Shown here piece after piece: positions 7,915 to 18,100 of a stretch of 43,555 nucleotides of DNA. The number at the start of each line of letters is the position of its first letter. Position 1 is the stretch's first letter. The stretch is from NCBI GenBank assembly GCA_050303615.1, contig JBNLCC010000046.1, forward strand, positions 1 through 43,555, in the 5' to 3' direction. A model generated the notes under the pieces. That model was not told the DNA's origin, did no database searches, and saw only the letters and a list, made by a program, of their open reading frames with translations. The DNA comes from CAZDXJ01 sp050303615. GTDB lineage: Bacteria > Pseudomonadota > Gammaproteobacteria > Methylococcales > Methylomonadaceae. The position numbers and the translations under genes were made by a program.

Positions 7915-10394
7915 AACGTTTCAACCTTGCTCTACGCTTATTGTTCCGCGATTGCCGATCCGGCGAAATGACCATACTGGTATTCGCGCTGATTATCGCC
8001 GTCACCAGCGCCACCGCCATCAGCCTGTTTGCCGATCGCCTGCAGCGCACCATGTCCACCCAGGCCGCGGAATTTCTGGCCGCCGATCTGGTCATTACCA
8101 GCCCGGCACCGCTGCCCCCGGTGTGGACGGCCAAAGCCGCCCAACTGCAGCTTAAAACCGCTAATAGTTCCGAATTTTCCAGTGTGTTAATCGAAAACGA
8201 TGAGCTGCTGTTAGCCGGTGTCAAGGCAGTCACAACAAACTACCCGCTGCGCGGACATTTGAAAATCACCAGCGGCGACTATCAAACTGAACGTACTGTT
8301 AAACACGGCCCCGCACCGGGCGAGGCCTGGGTGGAAAAACGCGTATTATCCGCACTCAAATTGAACATCGGCGACCTGTTGATCGTCGGTGAAAAACCGC
8401 TACGCATTACGCAACTGATTACCTATGAACCTGACAAACGCGGCGACTTATACAGCTTATCGCCGCGGGTCATGATTTCCGCCGATGAACTGCCAGCCAC
8501 CGGCGTCCTACAGCCCGGCAGTCACGTGCATTATTTTTTCCAGTTCAGTGGCAATGCCCGAGCTTTAAAACAATATAAGCGTTGGGCGAAGCCGCATTTG
8601 AATCCATCGCAACGCCTGATGGACGTGCACGAGGACCGCCCCGAATTGGGCACGGCCTTAAGCAGGGCTGAGCGCTATCTGGGCCTGTCCAGTATCGTCA
8701 TTGTACTGATTGCCGGCGTCGCCATCGCCATGGCAGCCAGGCGCTATACCGAACGCCATTACGACGCAACGGCAATTCTGCGTTGTCTGGGTTATAAACA
8801 ACGGGAAATTCTCGGCTTGTATGCCATCCAGTTCCTTGTCCTCGGCGCCTGCGCCAGTCTGGTCGGTTGCCTGTTCGGTTGGCTTGCCCAGCAGGGTTTG
8901 TTCTATTTGTTAAAAAATTTACTACCACCCGCCATTTCATCCCCTTCGCTGCCGGCAGTCGTTTTCGGCTTTGTGGTCGGCATGGCGACGTTGTTGGGCT
9001 TCGCCCTGCCGCCGCTACTGCGCTTAAAACGGGTATCGCCGTTACGGGTTTTGCGCCGCGAATTGGATCCAATGCCCAGCAGCGCCTGGTTGGTGTACAC
9101 ATTGGCCTTATCGGTCATCGCCGTTTTGATCTGGAGCTATACCAGTGATCTGAAAATGACGGTAACAATCATCGGCTCGGGCATCGTCTTGTTACTGATA
9201 TTGGGATTTCTTGTCCACTTGCTGCTGCAGGCAGGCCGCAAAAGCGTTCCTTACCTGGCACTCAGTTGGCGCTTCGGCTTACAAGGTCTGCTGCGCAAAC
9301 CGCAAGCCAGCGTCAACCAGATTCTGGCTTTCAGCATCACGCTGGTCGCGATGATCCTCAGTTTCACGGTCAGAACCGATCTGCTGGATAACTGGCAGCA
9401 GCAATTGCCGGCAAACGCCCCGAATCATTTTGCCCTGAACATTTTTGCAGAGCAGACCGCCTCGTTCCAACAACAGCTGCAACAGCGTAACATCACCGGC
9501 AGCCGTTTTTATCCGGTGGTGCGCGGTAGATTAGTGGCGATCAATGACACGCCGGTGCAACAAATTGTCAGCAAAGAATCGCAGGGGGAACGGGCAACAC
9601 ATCGCGATTTAAGCCTGACCTGGACGGAAATATTACCGGCCGACAATAAAATCACCGCCGGCAAGTGGTGGCAATCGCCGCAGACCAATTTAGTCTCCAT
9701 CGAGGAAAAACTGGCGAAAAGCCTTAAAGTCGGCTTGGGCGACCAATTGACCTTTACCGTCGGCAGCCGGCAGTTCAATGCAAAAGTCAGCAGTATCCGC
9801 TATGTCGACTGGGATACCATGAAGCCGAATTTTTATATGATCTTTTCACCCGGCACGCTGGATGCTTATGCAAAAACTTATATCACCAGCTTTTATTTAC
9901 CGGACTCGAAAAAAAATGTTTTGAATGATTTGGTAAAAAAATTTCCTAGCATTACCGTCCTGGAAGTGGACCTGATTATCAAACAAATAAAAACCATCGT
10001 AACCCAATTAACCCGGGCAATTGATTATATATTGGTGTTTGCGTTATTTGCCGGTTTTACCGTGCTGTTTGCCGCCGTTTACGCCACACTGGATGAACGC
10101 ATCTATGCCGGTACGCTACTCAGAACCATGGGCGCCAACCGACGGTTGTTAAGAACCAGTCAACTGCTGGAATTCTCAACACTGGGTTTCTTATCCGGTT
10201 TAATCGCCGTTATTATTTCCGAGGTTATCAGCTATGCTTTATACAGCCGGGTATTGTCAATGGACTACTCGCCTAACTGGATGCTTTGGATATTGATACC
10301 GCTGATCGGTGCCGCCTGTGTCGGACTGGCCGGATATTGGGGGACGCGCCATGTAGTAAACAAATCGCCCATGCTGGTACTAAGGGAATTATAA
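7911..10394 (+). CDS. ybbP: FtsX-like ABC transporter permease YbbP
   Basis: An open frame exists upstream, but the ATG at 7911, overlapping the ybbA stop, gives MKRFNLALRLLFRDCRSGEM, the usual start of this family, and a protein of 827 residues. The arrangement is an N-terminal membrane helix, a periplasmic MacB-type domain, a central block of membrane helices around residues 260-450, a second periplasmic domain, and a final set of three or four helices. FtsX-like permease motifs appear twice (AILRCLGYKQREILGLY and GTLLRTMGANRRLLRTSQL), as expected for this duplicated architecture. It works with YbbA as an inner-membrane ABC system. Confidence 0.9.
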   Translation: MKRFNLALRLLFRDCRSGEMTILVFALIIAVTSATAISLFADRLQRTMSTQAAEFLAADLVITSPAPLPPVWTAKAAQLQLKTANSSEFSSVLIENDELLLAGVKAVTTNYPLRGHLKITSGDYQTERTVKHGPAPGEAWVEKRVLSALKLNIGDLLIVGEKPLRITQLITYEPDKRGDLYSLSPRVMISADELPATGVLQPGSHVHYFFQFSGNARALKQYKRWAKPHLNPSQRLMDVHEDRPELGTALSRAERYLGLSSIVIVLIAGVAIAMAARRYTERHYDATAILRCLGYKQREILGLYAIQFLVLGACASLVGCLFGWLAQQGLFYLLKNLLPPAISSPSLPAVVFGFVVGMATLLGFALPPLLRLKRVSPLRVLRRELDPMPSSAWLVYTLALSVIAVLIWSYTSDLKMTVTIIGSGIVLLLILGFLVHLLLQAGRKSVPYLALSWRFGLQGLLRKPQASVNQILAFSITLVAMILSFTVRTDLLDNWQQQLPANAPNHFALNIFAEQTASFQQQLQQRNITGSRFYPVVRGRLVAINDTPVQQIVSKESQGERATHRDLSLTWTEILPADNKITAGKWWQSPQTNLVSIEEKLAKSLKVGLGDQLTFTVGSRQFNAKVSSIRYVDWDTMKPNFYMIFSPGTLDAYAKTYITSFYLPDSKKNVLNDLVKKFPSITVLEVDLIIKQIKTIVTQLTRAIDYILVFALFAGFTVLFAAVYATLDERIYAGTLLRTMGANRRLLRTSQLLEFSTLGFLSGLIAVIISEVISYALYSRVLSMDYSPNWMLWILIPLIGAACVGLAGYWGTRHVVNKSPMLVLREL

Positions 10395-10499
10395 TATTGA
10401 CCAACAGTCATTAAATAAATTTTTTAAATTCAATTCATTCAGTTTTTATTCATGAATGATTCGTTTAAATGACCGCAACATTAATTTAACGGAGTTACG

Positions 10500-10985
10500 A
10501 TGATGAAAAAATCATTGCAATTATCATTGCCGGCGGCATCGATACTGTTAACCGCCTGTGCAACTCAAACAGGCTGGACACCCACCGTAGATCCCTATAG
10601 CCCCCCAAGGGATCCTTATTATCAACCGCCCCAATATAATCAGACGGTTCCTCCGGCCGGTTACAATCAACCGGCATACGATCCCAATCAGGAGTTGGCC
10701 AACCGTTACCAGCGTGATTTAGCCGAGTGCAAACAGCTGGCCTTGCAATCCTCCGGCGGCACCGCCACGGAAACGGCGAAAGGGGCAGTCGTTGGCGGAT
10801 TGCTCGGTGCAGCCGGCGGGGCCGCTATCGGGGCAATTACCGGTAGTCCCGGCAAAGGCGCTGCTATCGGTGCGGCTGCCGGCGGTATCGGCGGCGGTGC
10901 AAAACAGGGTATTGAGGCCGAAGATCAATACAAAAGGGCCTACATTAACTGCATGAGAAATCGCGGTCACAACGTCGTCGATTGA
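10500..10985 (+). CDS. Glycine-zipper outer-membrane-type lipoprotein
   Basis: The 161-residue product has a lipoprotein signal ending ILLTAC (Cys20), a Pro/Tyr/Gln-rich linker (residues about 30-65, with repeated YxPP and YNQP units), and a glycine-zipper stretch (about 95-135: GAVVGGLLGAAGGAAIGAI then GAAIGAAAGGIGGG) that would form a tight membrane hairpin. The end has two spaced cysteines (CKQL and INCMRNRG), as in many YMGG-like or Gly-zipper proteins. GGAG precedes the ATG; a second ATG follows directly. A monocistronic envelope-stress-type lipoprotein is likely, but specific function is unknown. Confidence 0.8.
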   Translation: MMKKSLQLSLPAASILLTACATQTGWTPTVDPYSPPRDPYYQPPQYNQTVPPAGYNQPAYDPNQELANRYQRDLAECKQLALQSSGGTATETAKGAVVGGLLGAAGGAAIGAITGSPGKGAAIGAAAGGIGGGAKQGIEAEDQYKRAYINCMRNRGHNVVD

Positions 10986-11030
10986 GCGTGAGGCGAATCA
11001 TAATTCAAACAAGCTAGACGCCGCAAAATA

Positions 11031-11801
11031 ATGATCGATTGGCATATCACTTTAGCCGCCATCTGGCGGCAGCGCAAGGAATATCTGCGGCCGGTGAAAG
11101 ACCTGGACCCGATTCGGCTGCACAGTTTATTGGGCATTGAAACGCAAAAACGGCAACTAATTGAGAATACGGAACGGTTCTTATCCGCAAAGCCGGCCAA
11201 CAACGCCTTGCTTTGGGGTGCACGCGGAACCGGTAAATCATCGTTGATCAAGGCGCTGATTCACGAATACAAAGATCGTGGGTTGCGCATGATCGAGGTC
11301 GATAAACAGGATCTGGTCTATTTGCCTGAGATTGTCGACGACCTCCGCGATCAAGCCTTCCGTTTTATTATTTATTGCGACGATCTTTCTTTCGAAACCG
11401 GCGAAACCCAATATAAGGCACTGAAAAGCGTATTAGAAGGTTCCATCGAACTACCGCCCGAAAATGTGCTGCTTTACGCCACTTCCAACCGCCGGCACCT
11501 GCTGCCGGAATACATGAGCGATAACCTGGAAACCAAACTGGTGGACGGCGAACTGCATTATGCGGACGCCGTTGAAGAAAAAATTTCTTTATCGGACCGT
11601 TTCGGTTTGTGGCTGTCGTTTTACCCTCAGCAAACTGAAGCCTATTTGGATATTGTCGACAGTTATTTTGCCGATTTTGATGGCGACCGCGCGGCCTTGC
11701 ACCAAGCGGCTCTGGATTTCTCAAGAATGCGCGCGGCAAAAAGCGGCAGAACGGCCAAGCAATTTTATAATGCTTATGCGCTACGCGATGAAGAGGGATA
11801 A
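11031..11801 (+). CDS. DUF815-family AAA ATP-binding protein
   Basis: This 256-residue P-loop ATPase has Walker A GARGTGKSS near residues 62-70, Walker B FIIYCDDLSFE, and a sensor-I-like LLYATSNRRHLLPEYM. These are the standard marks of DUF815 (COG2607) proteins. The length is typical. The family is widespread in proteobacteria and lacks a settled function; it is usually described as a predicted ATPase. No partner is visible: the gene lies 45 bases after the glycine-zipper lipoprotein and is convergent with pncB. Confidence 0.87.
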   Translation: MIDWHITLAAIWRQRKEYLRPVKDLDPIRLHSLLGIETQKRQLIENTERFLSAKPANNALLWGARGTGKSSLIKALIHEYKDRGLRMIEVDKQDLVYLPEIVDDLRDQAFRFIIYCDDLSFETGETQYKALKSVLEGSIELPPENVLLYATSNRRHLLPEYMSDNLETKLVDGELHYADAVEEKISLSDRFGLWLSFYPQQTEAYLDIVDSYFADFDGDRAALHQAALDFSRMRAAKSGRTAKQFYNAYALRDEEG

Positions 11802-11856
11802 ATCGCTCGAAAGCGGATGCTTTAACGTCAACGGCCGGTGTATGTCGCCAATCCTG

Positions 11857-13191
11857 TCACGGCTGCATGGCATCGACACTGTGTGCCAATGCCCGCAGTT
11901 CATCGGAAATATGCACCGGATAAGTCTGTACATTATGCAGCCGACGTAAATGCTCTGGCAGACTGTGCAGTTGCTGCAACGCATATTGCCGCGTTTTCTC
12001 CAGCGTCGGCAGCGGCTTGATTCTTTCCCCGCCGCGCATCACCTGTTCAATTAACGGTTGTCCGGAACAGCAAGCATCCGCGGTGGTGATCGTATCCTCC
12101 GAAACGGCCCCTTGACTATCGTAACGCCGGTAAACCTGTTTGCGTCCGGGCCAGGTCGCTTTGCCTTCGGAACGCTTGCGCCGGGCGATGCCGGCGTATT
12201 CCTGCAGCTTATAAGCACAATCCAAATAGGGGGCATCCGCTGAAGTATCCATATGGGTGCCGATACCATAGCCGTCGATCGGGGCTTTCCTGGCAGCCAA
12301 CTGCTCCAACTGATACTCGTCGACGCTGCCGCTGGCAAAGATCGTCACCTGCTGCAGTCCTGCACGGTCAAGTATATTGCGGACCTTAAAGGCATGTTCC
12401 CCCAAGTCACCGCTATCGAGACGCACTCCCTTGATGGCGATGCCTTTTTGTTGCAGCAGCGGAGCCAGTTTCACTACTTTTTCCGCACCTGCCTCAGTAT
12501 CGTAGGTATCAATGAGAAATACGACATTGTCCGGATTGGCCATGGCAAAATGTTCAAAGGCGAGTTGTTCATCGGCGTGCGCCTGGATGAACGAGTGTGC
12601 CATGGTGCCGTAGACCGGAATGGCGAATTGTTGGCCGGCGGCAACGGTCGCCGACCCGCTGAACCCGCACAGATAACTGGCCCGTGCGGCAAGCAGCCCT
12701 GCTTCAGCACCGTGAGCGCGGCGAAAACCGAAATCGACCAGCAGCTTGCCGGGCGCCGCCAACACCGAGCGTGCCGCTTTTGATGCTATTAAGGTCTGAA
12801 AATGTAGCAGATTTATGATGCGGCTTTCGACCAGTTGCGCTTCCGGAAAAGGGGCGGTAATGCGCAGGATTGGTTCGTTCGGGAAAAACACAGTGCCTTC
12901 CGGCATAGCATGAACGTCGCCGCTGAACCGCAATTCGGCAAGACGATCAATAAAGCGGGATGAAAAAAAACCGGTCGTTGCCAGCCATTCCAGTTCGTCC
13001 GCCGCAAAGCATAAATCCTGCAGATAATCGAGCACTTGTTCAAGTCCGGCCGCGACCAGAAAAGCGCGATTTTTCGGTAATTTTCGGACAAAGAACTCGA
13101 ATACAGCAGCATCTTCCATCTGCTGTTCAAAATACCCCTGCAGCATGGTTAATTGATAAAGATCGGTCAATAACGCTTGATTGGAGTTCAT
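11857..13191 (-). CDS. pncB: Nicotinate phosphoribosyltransferase
   Basis: This 444-residue enzyme converts nicotinate and PRPP to nicotinate mononucleotide, the entry of the Preiss-Handler route to NAD. Family features include the opening LLTDLYQLTMLQGYF, the motif FGFRRAHG (around residues 155-162), GTMAHSFIQAH with the histidine that is phosphorylated in this family, and VRLDSGDLGEHAFKVR together with IFASGSVDE in the phosphate-binding barrel. Its ATG overlaps the stop of pncA (13188-13191), so the two are coupled and act in sequence on nicotinamide and nicotinate. No fusion or truncation is seen. Confidence 0.93.
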   Translation of the reverse strand: MNSNQALLTDLYQLTMLQGYFEQQMEDAAVFEFFVRKLPKNRAFLVAAGLEQVLDYLQDLCFAADELEWLATTGFFSSRFIDRLAELRFSGDVHAMPEGTVFFPNEPILRITAPFPEAQLVESRIINLLHFQTLIASKAARSVLAAPGKLLVDFGFRRAHGAEAGLLAARASYLCGFSGSATVAAGQQFAIPVYGTMAHSFIQAHADEQLAFEHFAMANPDNVVFLIDTYDTEAGAEKVVKLAPLLQQKGIAIKGVRLDSGDLGEHAFKVRNILDRAGLQQVTIFASGSVDEYQLEQLAARKAPIDGYGIGTHMDTSADAPYLDCAYKLQEYAGIARRKRSEGKATWPGRKQVYRRYDSQGAVSEDTITTADACCSGQPLIEQVMRGGERIKPLPTLEKTRQYALQQLHSLPEHLRRLHNVQTYPVHISDELRALAHSVDAMQP

Positions 13192-13787
13192 TGCATATCG
13201 TCCAAAGTAATAATTATCGCACCATCAGCCTGCATTTTCGTTTCAGCATTCGCGCCGTCCTGCGGCTGTACGTTAACTGCGCGGATCGCGTCTTTCAGCA
13301 ACAATACCTGATAATGACGCTGCAACGCCGCGCAAACTGTATTCAGCACACAATAATCGGTAGCAAGCCCGCCGATAAACAGGCGCGTTGCTCGAACGCG
13401 CTGCAGTTGCTTTTCAAAAGCAGGGTTTTCAAAAGCGGAATAGCCGTCCTGATGGACCCCAATTCCGGAGGATATAATGATCGCGCGATCCGGAATAATT
13501 AAATCCGATGAAAATTCAGCGCCCTTGCTCCCCGCGACACAATGTTCCGGCCACGGGCCGCCTTGGGTTATAAATGAGCTATGATTAAATGGGTGCCAAT
13601 CGCGGGTTAAAAAAATCGGTCGCTTGCATTGTTCAAATTTAGCGATATAACGGTTGAATACAGCAACCACTTGATCCCCTTGCGCAACCTCCAATTTACC
13701 GCCCGTTAAAAAATCATTTTGCAGATCTATGGCAATTAACGCATCCCCTTGTTGTAATTGAATCGCTGATTGCTGACTAGTGTTCAT
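13188..13787 (-). CDS. pncA: Nicotinamidase
   Basis: This 199-residue cysteine hydrolase of the isochorismatase fold has the catalytic Asp in IAIDLQNDF, metal-binding Asp/His residues in TRDWHPFNHSSF, and the nucleophile Cys in GGLATDYCVLNT. It deaminates nicotinamide to nicotinate in the cytoplasm. It is translationally coupled to pncB downstream, making a complete two-step NAD salvage operon. The length is typical. The region upstream (13788-14008) is A+T-rich, with no clear operator visible. Confidence 0.93.
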   Translation of the reverse strand: MNTSQQSAIQLQQGDALIAIDLQNDFLTGGKLEVAQGDQVVAVFNRYIAKFEQCKRPIFLTRDWHPFNHSSFITQGGPWPEHCVAGSKGAEFSSDLIIPDRAIIISSGIGVHQDGYSAFENPAFEKQLQRVRATRLFIGGLATDYCVLNTVCAALQRHYQVLLLKDAIRAVNVQPQDGANAETKMQADGAIIITLDDMQ

Positions 13788-14008
13788 ATTGTTTATTAAA
13801 GTTGCCGCTGGCAGTAAATTTTTAAATAGATTGGTATTATTTCTATGTTAATACATCATGATCCACTTTACAGCTTGTTTTAATGAGTCCTTAAATAGTT
13901 CATCTTTACGGCGCTGTAAGTAAACAGTGCGTTTCTCAATATTGGCTCTGCCGAAATCGGTAAATGTTTTACAATCATTTCATTGGTCTCAAGGAATACA
14001 AACATATT

Positions 14009-14923
14009 ATGAAATATCCCATGACTACCCTGAAAGATCTGGATGCTCCGGTAAAGGTCTTGTTTACCGGTTATCTATGCACTGTCGGTATCGGTTATTT
14101 TTTCGCGTTGGTGCAGATTTTGTTTACCCACGGCATGGCCGACGGAAAATTCGGCTTATCGATCGATGACATCGTCTACAGTTATTACGGAAACCGTTCC
14201 GGTACGGTTTTGGAAATAAAACTGAACGGTTCGATGAAGGACAATGCCACCGAACAACAACGTTTTGAAATCATGCAATGGGTGCGCGACGGTGCCGAGT
14301 TCGATGATTACCAGTCCAGCGGCGTAAAAAAAATTATCGAAAACCGTTGCGTGATGTGCCACAATCAAGACGCAACATCGATCCCTGATTTTACCGAATT
14401 CGAACAATTAAAAGCATTAACTGCCCAAGACCACGGCGCGACTTTCAGTTCGTTAACCCGGGTATCGCATATCCATTTATTCGGCATCAGTTTTATTTTC
14501 ATGTTTGTCGGGCTGATTTTCAGCTTTGCCGAAACGACGCCGACAAAATATAAATGTCTTGCCATTGGCATGCCTTATGCCTTTTTGGTGGCGGATATTT
14601 TGTCCTGGTGGCTAACCAAGTTTCATCCCATGTTTGCTTGGCTAGTGGTTATCGCAGGTATGGGTATGGCCGTTTCCTTTATCTACATGTGGGCCATTGC
14701 CATTTTAGAGATGTGGTTGTATAAATATGTATTCCTCGATGCGGATTTCGGCTTGCTCTATCGACAAGTGAGTGATGCTTTTTCGGCACGGTTGGCCAGC
14801 TTAAATAATGAACATACGCGAGCCTTGGCCAAATCGGTTTATAACGGTATAAAAAGCGTAGCGATGTTTATAGCCGGGCAAGTTGAGAAATTCATCGGTT
14901 CGAAGACCAAAAAAGATAAATAA
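14009..14923 (+). CDS. Membrane protein with a haem-c (CXXCH) motif
   Basis: I chose the ATG at 14009, which has AAGGA upstream, over an in-frame ATG at 13964 without one; this gives 304 residues. Helix 1 is at about residues 15-38. It is followed by a soluble domain containing one CVMCH haem-attachment motif (Cys114, Cys117, His118), then three further membrane helices at roughly 148-170, 182-203 and 207-235, and a charged C-terminal tail. The order suggests a periplasmic c-type haem on a membrane anchor, possibly with additional histidines (HIHLFG) near the membrane surface. I do not recognise the family. A redox or oxygen/NO-related role is plausible, but unproven. Confidence 0.75.
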   Translation: MKYPMTTLKDLDAPVKVLFTGYLCTVGIGYFFALVQILFTHGMADGKFGLSIDDIVYSYYGNRSGTVLEIKLNGSMKDNATEQQRFEIMQWVRDGAEFDDYQSSGVKKIIENRCVMCHNQDATSIPDFTEFEQLKALTAQDHGATFSSLTRVSHIHLFGISFIFMFVGLIFSFAETTPTKYKCLAIGMPYAFLVADILSWWLTKFHPMFAWLVVIAGMGMAVSFIYMWAIAILEMWLYKYVFLDADFGLLYRQVSDAFSARLASLNNEHTRALAKSVYNGIKSVAMFIAGQVEKFIGSKTKKDK

Positions 14924-15105
14924 CTCCTACTATGCTTAGGTCGGCTTGTGGTTGATTCGCCTTATCTGGCTAATCCTGTTTTTGCGGCGAATCAATTGCA
15001 CTCCGGACTGATGAGACCGCGGCAGTGGGGGTCCTTATCCTGCCGGTCGTAGTCCTGGTCTTCTACGATTTAATTTATGCCATCACCGGCTACTAAGCGA
15101 TCAGG

Positions 15106-18100
15106 TCATTTTTCCTTTTGTTCGGTCAACAGCGGATTTTTCTTTTTCGATCCGGTTTTTTTCCATAGTCCGCCGCGGGAAAAGCAATCCCAACCCCATT
15201 TCAACCAATTAAGCAGGGAAACCGCCAGCCATAAGGACCAGGCGAGCATCAGCAGGCGGTAAATTTTCAGCGGCACCGATATCACTGTGGCAGTCGGCAA
15301 CTCTGCATCACTGCGATCCTGGTACCAATTCAAATTCAGTGCCGTCGATTGATTGCCGATGATCTGCATATCCGGTGAACCCAATAACCCTTGTTCAACA
15401 GCAAAGAACAGCAATGCCATTGCCGCCAAAGTCAGCAATCCCAGTCCGACTTGTCCGGCATTGAAATAACCGGCCGGCTTGATCGGTTTTTCGGCTCTCA
15501 ATCCCAATAATACCAGCCACGCTACCACCACCATGCCGGAAGCTACCGGGATCTGGCTAAGGCCGATCAATAATAACAGCCATTGCCAATGTTTCAGCGG
15601 CGTTAGGCGGATTTTGCCCAAACCGAAAGACAAAATTACCAGCACCGCCAACATGCCCCAAAACAACACTGCAGGACCAAATGCGGGGCCAGTGGTAAAC
15701 AGCACCCAGCGGTCGTCCCCTAGGCCAATATGCAAATTGCTATTGACACTCGCCGCTCCCAAATTTATTTGCGGCGTTCGCATCAGGCTGCCGATACCTT
15801 CCGCATGCCGCCAATTCAGCTTAATCTCCTGTCTACCCGGATTGACCGGTAAGGTTACTTGCCTGCCTTTTTGACGGATCGGTTGCGTCGTTCCGTTAAT
15901 CGTTACCGATTGCAATACTGCATTTTCCGGCAACTGAACCGTTTGTTGGGCACCCTGTGAACTCCTGATGACCAGTTCCAATGTCACCTCTTTGTTGCGT
16001 TTGCCTGCTTTGACGCGCAATTGGCTGTTATCGATGGTTAGCGTTTGTCCCGGCACCGCTTCGGGACGAGTCACTGCGATACTCACCTTTTCTCCCGGCC
16101 AGGGACGCCATTCCGGCAGCCAGCGTCCATACCGGTCCTGGTGATGAACGACGGCGATACCGGTGGTTTGAATATGCCAGATCGGGCTGATATCGGCCCG
16201 CCATACCTCCACCCATTGATTGGTCAGCTCGGCGACAAAATTGATTTGCCCGGTTTTCTCCAATATCGACTGCCAATGCATTTGCTGTTGATTGGCGTGC
16301 ATACTGACCTGCACCTTGCCGTTTTTCACTCTGATGTCGGGAGAAATGACCGCTTCGCCCGGCAGCAGCGGCACTTCCAATACCACAGCGGCACCCGGCG
16401 GCGACAGGCGAATGATACGGTTCGATATACGCCAATCCAGCCCCAACTGTAAGGTTCTTTCAACGCTGACGAACGGCGGTAAAATCGTCGGTTGCAAAAT
16501 TTCCTGTTCGTTATTACGAATGTCCCGCCCCTTTATTCGGCTGAATTGTAACTGACCATCGGCCACGCCGTGTTCGTGCAGTCCTTCGACCGCCCAACCC
16601 TGATTGTCGATGACCACACGGTGCGGCTTTAAAGGCAGCGGCAGGGTAAATTTAGCCAACTGCGGGACCATACCCGTCAATTCCGCCTGATGATTGCCGG
16701 CATCAATATTGACCCACAAGCGGCCGTCTTGGTCGCGATACAGCGCGGAGGCGACTGTTCCGTCCACCGTTACCTGATTGGGAAACCATTGCTTGTCTTG
16801 TGCCGGTAACGGAACGGCTACCGCTTGCCGAGCGGCAATGCTTAACGAAACGGCAAGCGTCTGTTCGTCAATGACTAATTTCATTGTTGAAATCTGGGCA
16901 CAGGAAGGCAAGCAATCCGGGGATTCCAGTAGCCGCTCTTTCAGCTGTTCCAATATTTGTTTATCCGGAAAATCCGCATATCCGTTTTGCGGCGGGATCA
17001 TTAACACCGGCAAGACCAATAGCCAAATAAACAGTGAAGGAAATTTAAAATGGATTTTATTCTCCAATAGTCCGAACACCAACAGGCACAGTACCGAAAT
17101 CAGCAACACCCGAATAAAATTTAGCAACATGGTTGCGCTCGGTGACAGCAGCCAGAACGACATCTGCTGCCGTTCATCAACCGGCCCGTTCCAAGATAAC
17201 ATTATTTTATTCCATTGCCATTGCGGCAGACCCGGACCGGTCTGCACGTTGGCGTTCGGATCTATCCTGTCGAAATTGACCGACTTGTCTCCCGCAAGCT
17301 CGTCGGAACCTGCACCTGTTGGCGGTATGACACCACGTATTTCCGCTTTGGAACGCAGTTTGCGGCTGATCTGTCGTTCCATTTCCATCGGCGCCTGCGC
17401 CATACTTTGTACGGTATCGGATATAGTGGTGGGCCGCTGATAGTGCTCCGGACTGATCGGTTGCCGGAATTTTTCCAGTTGCGGATATATACCGATACGC
17501 ACCTGATCGATCATAAACGGAATCACGATAACCGCTAAAGCCAGCCAGCTCAAATTGCGGTAAATTTTAACCACGGTAAAAAACCGACCTGCCGGAAGCA
17601 CTTTCAACAGCGCCACCGCGGCAAGAATGTTCAGCCAGACAAAACGCGGCGCCCCCGGTTCGTGCCAGACTACGGTCAATGTCAGCAACGCAAACACCCC
17701 CCAATAGATATTCCATAAGCGGCTGATTGCTAATGAGGCAATCAACACCAGGAACAGATCCAACAGCGTCCAGCGTGATATCCAGCTTTGCGGTACATTA
17801 TCAACCCCGGTAGCAGCCAGCAACCGCCAGCCGGGCGGCAAATTCAACTCCGTTTTGACACTTTGAAAAACCTGTTGCCAGCCGGTGGCACTGATGGAGC
17901 GGAACGGCCCATTGATACGGCTGTCGGCGGAAAGATTAATCGCGCCTTTACGGACTTCAACACCGTGCCGATCCGTTTGAGGAACGCGGGTAATCAACTG
18001 GTTGCTGCCGTCCAGACTTACCAGCCCCAACTGCATTTCAGGCAACACGTCCAGCCGCCAACCGCGGGTCATTCTGCCGTTAATTTGGTCATTCACAGTA

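Noticed and set aside
12253..12783. 176-codon plus-strand frame
   Set aside because: It lies entirely antisense within pncB, which has all its family motifs.
11857..13787. Functional link between pncA-pncB NAD salvage and the SIR2 NADase
   Set aside because: The two loci are 26 kb apart, and NAD salvage genes are ordinary housekeeping; proximity in the window is not evidence.
15025..15096. Hydrophobic mini-frame of 23 codons from a GTG
   Set aside because: It reads as a single membrane segment (VLILPVVVLVFYDLIYAI), but there is no ribosome site and it lies between two convergent genes; too short to support.
16778..17440. 220-codon plus-strand frame
   Set aside because: Antisense shadow inside the 1362-residue gene, with no recognisable domain.
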